The notes under the pieces: generated by a model
The model's database searches: none
Told to the model about the DNA's origin: nothing
The model's input: the letters and a program-made list of their open reading frames with translations, nothing else
IMG/VR virus record: IMGVR_UViG_3300042474_000476
Span: 1-49,708 of that record
Reading direction: 5' to 3' (one strand)
Length of the DNA stretch: 49,708 bases
Origin: a virus
Part shown: positions 43,341 through 49,708 of the stretch, one piece after another
Position numbering within the stretch: position 1 is the first letter of the stretch
How the letters are laid out: every line of letters begins with the position of its first letter
Made by a program: the position numbers and the translations under genes

Positions 43341-44555
43341 TTAGCCCCTATAAAATGGCTCATGCGTTGGAGCCACAGTGCTGATAGTACTAATACTATT
43401 AGCTGTGTTTATCCAGGTTCCCGTATTGCTTTGGAATACTGTATTAGGCAACGAGTTTACTGTTGCTGATACGTTAGCGACCCTGTTCATGTAGATATTG
43501 CCCTGGGCATTTAAATTAATATTTTGATCACTGTGTATGTTAACATTACCTTCACTGCGTAGATTAAATCCCGATTTGCTGTAGATGTTTATGCTGCCAT
43601 CAGCGGTTAACTCGACCCAGCTGTTGCCTTTGGCGTGGCTGATGTAGATGATTTCTTCCGTGTCATTCATGAGTATCTGATGTCCACCTGCTGTGCGCAA
43701 ACGAATCAGCTGATCAACTCCCAATACACTACCATCGTCCATGACAAAGGTATGCCCGCCCTTGCGTGATTTAACACGATAATAGTCTTCCGTCAGCGTA
43801 CCAGCATTCAATTTCCTGACATAATTAGGATCGTCAGCTGGGTCGTTTAAAGGACGTCCTGGGGTGCTGATACCAAATACCTGGCTGGGGGTTTCTCTCT
43901 GGCTGCTGCTGGATATAGTACCTCGAACTGTGTCCTTGTCTAGGCCTTGCTGTTTAAGCACAGCATATTGTGTTTCGTGTATGGGTTTAGGAGCATTATA
44001 AAAATTAGAATTAGTTTCATTAGCAGGTATGTTTTCATTGAATTCTACCACTGGGGGTTGATCGCCAGGTGTGTAACTGGCCTTGGCATTGGCAGTTGCG
44101 AATGTTGAGTTAACGTTTGTGCTGCCAGCAAGTCCAGGCAGCATATATCTACTGAGATTTGAATTTACGCAGGCCATCCAATAACCACGCATGGGATCAC
44201 CAGCGATGAACATACAGATGACTTCTACTCCGATGTCTGGTGGTACCATCCACATGCCATATGTGTGGGTCACGTTAGTAAAAGATTCTTTGTTATCCTG
44301 GGCGTCAGTCTGATTTATTTCTGTGCTAGTATAGCCCATGAATGGGCTAGCGTAGCTTATCGTGCGCCAATTGGCTGGATCATCGGGATTGCCACCCAGC
44401 TCAGGAATGAATACCTGGACGCGACCACAGCGTGTGGGATCAAGATTGTTTTTGACTACACCAATATAAGGAAAAGGTGAGATGTTGGTGGCTGGAGCGA
44501 GATCTGTTCTCAGGCTCTTGTTTATCTTAGTACCAATTCGAAAATCTATCGCCAT
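43341..44555 (-). CDS. gp5: gp5-like baseplate hub and spike protein without lysozyme domain (404 aa)
   Basis: Central spike of the tail. The N-terminal OB-fold (YIGVVKNNLDPTRCGRVQVFIP, about 30-51; MVPPDIGVEVICMFIAGDP, about 103-121) is the gp5 N-domain/VgrG type. Residues about 265-385 (GGHTFVMDDGS, GGHQILMNDTEEIIYI, INIYSKSGFNLRSEGNVNIHSDQNINL) have the VgrG/gp5C pattern of a triple-stranded beta-helix. T4 gp5 has a lysozyme domain between these; here the linker (about 135-260) is Pro/Asn-rich and contains no lysozyme motif. The lysozyme-like domain is on the adjacent 919-aa protein instead. The two proteins probably assemble into one hub. The tip may need a PAAR-like protein not seen in this window. 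Confidence 0.88.
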   Translation of the reverse strand: MAIDFRIGTKINKSLRTDLAPATNISPFPYIGVVKNNLDPTRCGRVQVFIPELGGNPDDPANWRTISYASPFMGYTSTEINQTDAQDNKESFTNVTHTYGMWMVPPDIGVEVICMFIAGDPMRGYWMACVNSNLSRYMLPGLAGSTNVNSTFATANAKASYTPGDQPPVVEFNENIPANETNSNFYNAPKPIHETQYAVLKQQGLDKDTVRGTISSSSQRETPSQVFGISTPGRPLNDPADDPNYVRKLNAGTLTEDYYRVKSRKGGHTFVMDDGSVLGVDQLIRLRTAGGHQILMNDTEEIIYISHAKGNSWVELTADGSINIYSKSGFNLRSEGNVNIHSDQNINLNAQGNIYMNRVANVSATVNSLPNTVFQSNTGTWINTANSISTISTVAPTHEPFYRG

Positions 44556-44566
44556 ATGTGGTTCCG

Positions 44567-47326
44567 TTAGGTTAGTATCGGTGTGTTAGTCTCTGGTTGA
44601 TTAGAGGTATCGATCAACACCGTTGGTGCCGTATTATTTACATTAATTAATCGCTGTTGCGCAGAATCTAATAATGGTGGTATTTCGTTAGTAAACAGGC
44701 TCTGTGCTGATTGTTGTGATGTGGCTTCACCGATCAATTGTGACGGTGGTGGAATTGGCACGTTCTGTACCAGAGGATTCGTATTAAATGGTGCTTGGGT
44801 ATTTGAGTCAAGATCATTTAGTCTCTGATCATTGCTGTTTTGTGATTGATTAACATAATCATACTCAGATTGATTAGGTAATCTGATCAAATTCAAGGTC
44901 TGTGTGAACTGCCCAGATCGGAATTCACTCTGTACCGTTAGTACCTTGTATATGCCCGAAAACACACTGGTCCTATAATTTTGGCTAAACTTCATCAGTC
45001 CTGTAGTTTCATCTATGTCTGTTGGAGTCCTAAATGTCAACAGCACATATATCTCGCCGTAATCAGTGCGTAAACTACCATTACCAGTCAATCTTGGATC
45101 GTTGGTTGGTATGCTAGTGGTGGTCAATGGAGTATAGAAACAGTCATCCTGTTTTAAAAATTGTGGATCACCTAAGATCTTTAGATTAACACTGAGCATG
45201 TCTGCCGCGCTTAATGTCATCAGGCTGTCTTCAAGATCAGCCACTGCTACATCTTTTGCACCAATGCTGCCACCTGTGGCTCTGGCACGGGCATTATACA
45301 CCTGGGGCTTCATGACCATTGGCATGACACTGTTTGGTCCTTGGGTTTGTCCTTGATAATTTCCCGAATTCTGTGCTGTTCCAGCATCTGATTTGCTGGG
45401 TGCTTTGTATATGCTGGCCACTGCGTCTCTATAGGCTGTCTGTGCAGTGTAGTACAGCGTGTTGAAATTGATGTCGAAATCGATCACATCATCATTCTTG
45501 CCTGTGTAGATGTAATTATAGCTCTTGACGAAATTAGTTATTTTGCCCTGTGGAGCCACATCTGATTTGACATTGTAGATCGTATATGGTTGCACGTTGT
45601 AGGTAATATTCCGGCTGTAGACCTTGCGTATGGGATCAAATTCTCCCAATGTAACTGTCGGAGTAGTCCTATACCAATTCAATGGTTGATCCTGTTGCTG
45701 TGCTTTTTGTTGCAGATATGCTTGGGGATCAACTCCGTCGGGTATGGCTATCTGATTTTTGATATAATCACTGTTTCTCACTGCGTTATCAATGATCTTA
45801 TCTATGCTGGTGCCTGCATTGACTCCAACTGTACGAGTCAAGGCATTATAATCTTTGGTAGATGTTCCTAGATTGCTTTGCCTGATGCTGTTGGTATCCA
45901 AGGGATTTGCCATGCTGGTATCTCTGGCACTTAGTGTAGATGCTGAGGCAAAGGCAGAATCGGCTATCTTTGGATCGATATTAAACGCATAGGTATCCGG
46001 AACTGCTATCTTGTTATTTTTTACCAGATCATTTTGCCAGCCATTTAGTGCTGCAGGTAGGCTGGTAACTTGTTTTTGTGGATTGGTGTTGGCGCCAGAC
46101 TGGAACATCTCGCCAACCGACCCAGCAACCAATTCAAAGTTAGCTGGTGTGCTTACCGTGGTTTGATCAAAGGCCGAATGATTATATGGCACTGCCTGTA
46201 TCTGATATTCTGATCCTCGGACCCCAGCCTTGATATTCATCTGTGTGAGTTTTATTGGAAAGCGTTTGGTAATTCCTGGAACTATCCCTACGACTTCCCC
46301 CGCATCATTGCTGGCAAAGAAATCAATCTGTAGGAGGTAAACCATGTCTAGATAATTAGAACAATTTAATTCAGGATCATTGGCTTGATCTAACAGTCGA
46401 TTGATCAGGGTCATGCCATAGGGTTCTAATAGAGTAAATGCCATCTCTATAGCATTGGTGTTGCGAGAATGGCTGTTGGTTCCTATGACCGTGGTCATGG
46501 TAAATTCGTCAAAATAGAAATCTTCAGCAAAATAAGGACTACGTATGAATTGCTTGACCCCAGGAATATTGTTATATCTACCAGCACTGGCCACTAGTAC
46601 TCTGTTGGGCGTGTATGTGCCACTAGCGATCACATTATTATATTCTTGGGCTGACAGCAGGTGCAGGCTCAGTGCGTAGATGTAACTGGGATATTGATGC
46701 AAGACATTGGGCAAAGGTTTGCTGGTATCCACGCTGTCTGGTTGATCGGCCAATGGAACGCTATTAGTTTTTCCACCAGGGATCTTGTAAAATGCAGTCT
46801 GGCCAGGAGCGGTTTCTGTTGCAGGTTCGACTTGGCTGCTGGTTCCTGAATTGGCATCTATGGCAGCCTGTGTGGTTGGTGGTGGAGTCACCGTAGGATC
46901 TCTGCCAGCATAGATGGAGTTAGCATAGTCTATGCGTTTTTGCCTGGCGATTCCACTGCTTCTTTCATAATATTGATCAGTGACAGCTGCGGCTTCACCA
47001 GCGGTGGTTGTTGCTCGGATCCTGGCTCCCGCGGCCTGTTCTTTGCCCTCAGTCAATTCATAGTTTACGAATTCCAACTGTTGGTTCAGATTGGCCTGCT
47101 GTATGGGGAAACCATATTTCGCTTGGAAATCTGCCTGGCGATTTGGCTTCCATTGTGCTATACCGTAGGCTGTTCCGCCATCACCAACAGCATTGGTCTT
47201 GAGATTCACTCCGGATTCTGCTTGGAAATTTCCCACCAGTCCCGCTGCCTGGGCTGGTGTCCACCCCTTGCTGACAAAAAATTCTTGGGCCTGTTGTGCT
47301 GGAGTGGTTACTGATGTGGTAGCCAT
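44567..47326 (-). CDS. Baseplate hub protein with N-terminal phage tail lysozyme domain (919 aa)
   Basis: Residues about 9-140 are a phage tail lysozyme (Phage_lysozyme2-type) domain: GWTPAQAAGLVGNFQAES (21-38) with candidate catalytic Glu37, and GDGGTAYGIAQW (48-59). It should cut peptidoglycan as the tail tube passes the cell wall. After a Pro/Thr linker, FYFDEFTMTTVIG, FTLLEPYGMTLINRLL and DMVYLLQIDFFA (about 270-350) form a hub-like structural part. The C-terminal 400 residues are beta-rich and end in a disordered Asn/Pro/Gln-rich tail. The start is 6 bases after the gp53 stop. It may combine functions spread over gp5, gp27 and gp29 in T4; that part is inference. Confidence 0.82.
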   Translation of the reverse strand: MATTSVTTPAQQAQEFFVSKGWTPAQAAGLVGNFQAESGVNLKTNAVGDGGTAYGIAQWKPNRQADFQAKYGFPIQQANLNQQLEFVNYELTEGKEQAAGARIRATTTAGEAAAVTDQYYERSSGIARQKRIDYANSIYAGRDPTVTPPPTTQAAIDANSGTSSQVEPATETAPGQTAFYKIPGGKTNSVPLADQPDSVDTSKPLPNVLHQYPSYIYALSLHLLSAQEYNNVIASGTYTPNRVLVASAGRYNNIPGVKQFIRSPYFAEDFYFDEFTMTTVIGTNSHSRNTNAIEMAFTLLEPYGMTLINRLLDQANDPELNCSNYLDMVYLLQIDFFASNDAGEVVGIVPGITKRFPIKLTQMNIKAGVRGSEYQIQAVPYNHSAFDQTTVSTPANFELVAGSVGEMFQSGANTNPQKQVTSLPAALNGWQNDLVKNNKIAVPDTYAFNIDPKIADSAFASASTLSARDTSMANPLDTNSIRQSNLGTSTKDYNALTRTVGVNAGTSIDKIIDNAVRNSDYIKNQIAIPDGVDPQAYLQQKAQQQDQPLNWYRTTPTVTLGEFDPIRKVYSRNITYNVQPYTIYNVKSDVAPQGKITNFVKSYNYIYTGKNDDVIDFDINFNTLYYTAQTAYRDAVASIYKAPSKSDAGTAQNSGNYQGQTQGPNSVMPMVMKPQVYNARARATGGSIGAKDVAVADLEDSLMTLSAADMLSVNLKILGDPQFLKQDDCFYTPLTTTSIPTNDPRLTGNGSLRTDYGEIYVLLTFRTPTDIDETTGLMKFSQNYRTSVFSGIYKVLTVQSEFRSGQFTQTLNLIRLPNQSEYDYVNQSQNSNDQRLNDLDSNTQAPFNTNPLVQNVPIPPPSQLIGEATSQQSAQSLFTNEIPPLLDSAQQRLINVNNTAPTVLIDTSNQPETNTPILT

Positions 47327-47332
47327 GATTTA

Positions 47333-47635
47333 TTATATTCCTAGTATAGAAGTTATCGTGTCTTTTTTAGGAATGAATATGATTGCTCCGGGTAGAAAAT
47401 CAAAGATAGGATCTTGCAGGACATTTGGATTGCGTACACTAAATACCCACCATAGACTGCTGTCACCATATAGGTCAAAGGCCAGTAGATCTGGACGACC
47501 TCTATAGATCGCATCGATTTGGTACTGCACGTCATTTGGATCATAAGGTATCGCAGGAATATCAGCAACATCTAAGAAAAAAGCAAATGTATTGGTATTT
47601 GCATAGGGACTGGTCTTGTTGTAAGCGATAGCCAT
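47333..47635 (-). CDS. gp53: gp53-like baseplate wedge protein (100 aa)
   Basis: Small LysM-like wedge protein. IDAIYRGRPDLLAFDLYGDSSLWWVF (about 47-72) and NPNVLQDPIFDFLPGAIIFIP (about 75-95) are the conserved gp53 block, in which the dimension of the tail 'G-D-S-x-W-W' strand is typical. T4 gp53 is 196 aa; this is a shortened form that keeps only the C-terminal core. It starts with a TAATG junction to the 332-aa gene. It precedes the hub genes, as in other T4-like phages. gp53 cements gp6 and gp25 in the wedge. Confidence 0.85.
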   Translation of the reverse strand: MAIAYNKTSPYANTNTFAFFLDVADIPAIPYDPNDVQYQIDAIYRGRPDLLAFDLYGDSSLWWVFSVRNPNVLQDPIFDFLPGAIIFIPKKDTITSILGI

Positions 47636-48633
47636 TAGATAAATCCCCCAAATCCGTTCTGTTGATCAGCCACTAGCTTGCCTGCGGCAAAGTCATCGAG
47701 ATTAAATCTATTGTGTAGATTACTGCGACTGTACATTGGACGCAGAGTCGCCGTGACCGTGCTGGTAGTTGGCACACGTGTAGTAGTTGTGATTGACTTG
47801 GTCCTGCTGTTGCGCACCGTGGCCTGTGTGCTGGGTGTCGTGGCCTGTGTGTTAGATACCAGTAGGCTAGGCACATATTTCTGTTCTTCGGGTGTTAGAT
47901 TCACGCTACGATTAGGATCCACTGGACTAGTATCTAACACTGTCTGACTGATCGGCACTTGGATATAGTCAACATCATTTGACAGCACGTGTGTGAAGTT
48001 AGTGACCACACAAGGTACATGAGGGAAATAGTGGCTGCCATATCCATCTAGGAACACGATGGGTGGTGGATTACCTGCGTTAGATCCCTGTCCAAAGAAC
48101 ATCTTGGTAGCTGAGCGGAAGAAATACACCGCGGCCATGAGATATTGTCCATCTTCCATGTTCTGCACGGTAAAATCACCTGAGATCTGTATATCCTGCA
48201 CTTCACTGTTATTATAGAAATGTGCGGGATAGTTGCTGTGTGTGAGAGGAGTAGATAGATAATTTGCCGCATGACTGACAGTGATGCTGGGAGTATAGGG
48301 CCAGATAACACCATTGGTTTCAAGTAAAGGATGCATGATTGCATTACTGCCTTGGCTTATATCTTGATAAAATAGTTTGGCATTAGGGCTGAGACTCACA
48401 CGCACACGCCAGTCATCTTCCGCGGCTGCTGTAGCACCATTCGTGCCCGACATGCTTTGGAAACCAATGTTGGGTATGCCCTTGGCCATGCTGCTCAAGC
48501 CTCCAAGATTTAGTCCTGAATTATCAAGGCGTTGTTTGCTGGGGTTCAGTAGATCAAACACTGTGTTAGATCCGCCAAAATTCACGCTGGTAGGAGTGGG
48601 TATGCCTGTGTCCTGTTTCGGAAAAAATGCCAT
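47635..48633 (-). CDS. Tail-tube- or baseplate-associated structural protein (332 aa)
   Basis: First gene of the virion operon. Residues about 73-245 show WRVRVSLSP, IMHPLLETNGVIWPYTPSITVSHAANY, FYNNSEVQDIQISGDFTVQN, MEDGQYLMAAVYFFRSATKMFFG and FPHVPCVVTNFTHVLSNDVDYI, the strand pattern of a tail-tube-like fold, as in gp19/gp48/gp54 of T4. The C-terminal 90 residues are Ser/Thr-rich and end RFNLDDFAAGKLV. A role as tube-initiation or hub-cap protein is inferred from fold-like pattern and from lying just before gp53. Which T4 gene it matches is uncertain. AAGAGG ribosome site precedes the ATG, and a late promoter lies 27 bases upstream. Confidence 0.7.
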   Translation of the reverse strand: MAFFPKQDTGIPTPTSVNFGGSNTVFDLLNPSKQRLDNSGLNLGGLSSMAKGIPNIGFQSMSGTNGATAAAEDDWRVRVSLSPNAKLFYQDISQGSNAIMHPLLETNGVIWPYTPSITVSHAANYLSTPLTHSNYPAHFYNNSEVQDIQISGDFTVQNMEDGQYLMAAVYFFRSATKMFFGQGSNAGNPPPIVFLDGYGSHYFPHVPCVVTNFTHVLSNDVDYIQVPISQTVLDTSPVDPNRSVNLTPEEQKYVPSLLVSNTQATTPSTQATVRNSRTKSITTTTRVPTTSTVTATLRPMYSRSNLHNRFNLDDFAAGKLVADQQNGFGGFI

Positions 48634-48648
48634 TTTATCAAATTCCTC

Positions 48649-48678
48649 TTGCTATCATGTATTTATAGACTATATAAT
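48649..48678 (+). promoter_or_regulatory. Sigma70-type promoter for the gp55-like gene
   Basis: TTGCTA (48649-48654), 18 bases, TATAAT (48673-48678). Four of six -35 positions match the vegetative consensus and the -10 box is perfect. Transcription would start near 48685, just before the AAAGGAA ribosome site. Confidence 0.55.
48660..48667 (-). promoter_or_regulatory. T4-type late promoter TATAAATA for the virion operon
   Basis: Perfect match on the minus strand to TATAAATA, the -10-like box of T4 late promoters recognised by gp55 with gp33. Its last base is 26 bases before the ATG of the 332-aa gene, leaving a short leader with an AAGAGGA ribosome site. It lies in the spacer of the divergent sigma70-type promoter for the gp55-like gene. 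Confidence 0.72.
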
Positions 48679-48705
48679 AGTAGTAGTTTAAAAGGAAATG
48701 TAACC

Positions 48706-49590
48706 ATGGCCAGAAAAATAAATTATCTGAATAACAAAGACATCCTCAAGGAAATTGCAAAAAGCAAGCTGACCTACTGTAGTTTCATCAACGATGAAGT
48801 AAAAAATTATGACATGATCGTCTTGGGGGTTGACAAGATCACCAAGAAAGCCATACAGGAAGCACGTAAATCTCGTGCAGAACGCCTGGCTAAAGAAGCA
48901 CAAGAAATAGATTTACTTAATGGAGTTAAGAAAAAACTAGATGAATATCTAACTCCAACCAAAGATATCCCACAAACAGACGTAGTTTTCCGTGTTATGA
49001 CCTGGGGACATATACCAATCGACGACGTTAAACAGAAAAAAGCCGATTTAAAAGCACAAGAAGAATATGATGCTGATGAAGAAAACTTTGAGACTGAATA
49101 TGATGAGCCTGTGGTAGTCAAAGGTGCAACTAAATATACCAAAGTAAACTTTCCTCCTTTCCAACATTATCGCGTTGACGAAGAAGGCACACCTGTCTGT
49201 GTAGGTAAGAGTCATTGGAAAGGTGACGTAGAAAAAGGTAAATTTTCAAAAGATCATGGAACTATGACAGGCAAACTAGCACACATGTTTATTAAACTAT
49301 GTGAACGCTATGCTACTAGATCAAACTGGCGTGGTTATACCTACAACGATGAGATGCGTAGCCAGGCCCTACTACAGTTAAGCCAAATTGGCCTACAGTT
49401 TGATGAAGCAAAAAGCCAAAATCCATTTGCCTATTATACGGCGGCTATCACAAATAGCTTTACACGTGTATTAAACATTGAGAAACGTAACCAAAATATC
49501 CGAGACGATATTTTAGAGATGAACAATTATAGTCCAAGCTATACACGCCAAGGCGACTGGGGTGCAGGTGGTGGGCATTACGAAGAGTAA
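48706..49590 (+). CDS. gp55: gp55-like late-transcription sigma factor (294 aa)
   Basis: Divergent sigma factor that directs RNA polymerase to late promoters. The C-terminal half carries the conserved block: FIKLCERYATRSNWRGYTY (about 188-206), DEMRSQALLQLSQIGLQFD (208-226), NPFAYYTAAITNSFTRVLNIEKRNQ (233-257), which is region-2-like core and -10 binding sequence as in T4 gp55. The N-terminal 130 residues are a charged coiled region and are longer than in T4 gp55 (185 aa). The ATG at 48706 is chosen over the upstream TTG/ATG at 48649 because an AAAGGAA ribosome site precedes it and the earlier start lies in the promoter. The gene stands at the border between early-type and late genes. Confidence 0.92.
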   Translation: MARKINYLNNKDILKEIAKSKLTYCSFINDEVKNYDMIVLGVDKITKKAIQEARKSRAERLAKEAQEIDLLNGVKKKLDEYLTPTKDIPQTDVVFRVMTWGHIPIDDVKQKKADLKAQEEYDADEENFETEYDEPVVVKGATKYTKVNFPPFQHYRVDEEGTPVCVGKSHWKGDVEKGKFSKDHGTMTGKLAHMFIKLCERYATRSNWRGYTYNDEMRSQALLQLSQIGLQFDEAKSQNPFAYYTAAITNSFTRVLNIEKRNQNIRDDILEMNNYSPSYTRQGDWGAGGGHYEE

Positions 49591-49605
49591 TTGGCGACAT
49601 TAGAT

Positions 49606-49634
49606 TTGCACTTTACTCTTAACTTGCGTATAAT
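49606..49634 (+). promoter_or_regulatory. Sigma70-type promoter for the gp47-like gene
   Basis: TTGCAC (49606-49611), exactly 17 bases, TATAAT (49629-49634). The ATG at 49641 follows the -10 box by only 6 bases, so a transcript from here would begin at or next to the start codon and would have little or no leader. Confidence 0.65.
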
Positions 49635-49640
49635 ATAACT

Positions 49641-49708
49641 ATGGCTAATCTATTTAAGAAAGCGGCTGTTCTGACTGACATTCATTTTGGATTAAAGTCT
49701 AACAGCTC
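49641..49708 (+). CDS. gp47: gp47-like SbcD-type recombination endonuclease, 3' end cut by window
   Basis: Only the first 22 codons are visible: MANLFKKAAVLTDIHFGLKS. The hydrophobic strand followed by TDIHFG is the first metal-binding motif of calcineurin-like phosphoesterases (DxH), and the LKSNS continuation is as expected for gp47 of T4-like marine phages. gp47 with gp46 forms the Mre11-Rad50-like nuclease for recombination-dependent replication. In T4 gp55 and gp47 are close neighbours, which supports the call. No Shine-Dalgarno sequence is seen before the ATG. The rest of the gene lies outside the window. Confidence 0.75.
   Translation, partial: MANLFKKAAVLTDIHFGLKSNS

Noticed and set aside
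1-49708. tRNA genes, CRISPR arrays, insertion sequences or attachment sites
   Set aside because: Nothing with cloverleaf potential, regularly spaced repeats or terminal inverted repeats was noticed while reading; nearly all bases are within genes.

Overview
The window is a piece of a T4-like (contractile-tailed) double-stranded DNA phage genome. The evidence is an ordered set of baseplate genes (gp53-, gp5-, gp25- and gp6-like proteins), a gp55-like late sigma factor next to the start of a gp47-like nuclease gene, and T4-type late promoters. The very long virion protein, the fibre N-terminal domains and the mix of sugar-related genes resemble T4-like phages of marine bacteria. This is inference: the host cannot be read from the sequence. 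No tRNA, rRNA, integrase, IS element, CRISPR array or lysogeny gene was seen. No gene-free stretch exceeds 300 bases; the longest gaps are about 50-85 bases and hold regulatory signals.

Layout. (A) 1-848 (+): C-terminal part of a PLP-dependent sugar aminotransferase, running tail-to-tail into block B. (B) 829-17269 (-): one tightly overlapping accessory operon. Read in the direction of transcription, it encodes a small conserved protein, two GT-A-like glycosyltransferase paralogues, a 120-aa unknown, a third glycosyltransferase-like protein, six consecutive radical SAM proteins, a 364-aa unknown, an SGNH-type protein, a 33-aa mini-protein, a second SGNH protein, a NodU/CmcH-type carbamoyltransferase, an APS-kinase-like P-loop kinase and an internally duplicated glycosyltransferase-like protein. 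(C) 17270-17353: a factor-independent terminator overlapping a perfect-consensus host-type promoter. (D) 17354-48633 (-): virion genes. In the direction of transcription these are a tail-tube/baseplate-like protein, gp53, a lysozyme-bearing hub protein, a gp5-like spike, gp25, gp6, a 4859-aa virion protein, a repeat fibre, a 226-aa structural protein, two fibre paralogues, a glycine-rich adhesin candidate, a third fibre paralogue and a 313-aa structural protein. (E) 48706-49590 (+): gp55-like late sigma factor, then the start of gp47 at 49641.

How it may work together. Host-type promoters (TTGACA-17-TATAAT for block B, TTGCTA-18-TATAAT for gp55, TTGCAC-17-TATAAT for gp47) suggest early or middle expression. 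The three longest gaps in or in front of block D each carry TATAAATA or GATAAATA on the transcribed strand, as expected for promoters read by the encoded gp55-like factor. Block B would then be made before the virion proteins.

The most unusual content is block B. Six radical SAM enzymes, each with an N-terminal cysteine module before the CxxxCxxC site, are combined with glycosyltransferase-like, carbamoyltransferase, kinase, esterase-like and aminotransferase genes. This is consistent with a phage-encoded pathway that builds or remodels a glycan or other surface compound, but no substrate can be assigned from sequence alone. Second is the 4859-aa protein, which contains seven FG-GAP-like motifs suggesting an integrin-type seven-bladed propeller inside a baseplate or tail protein.
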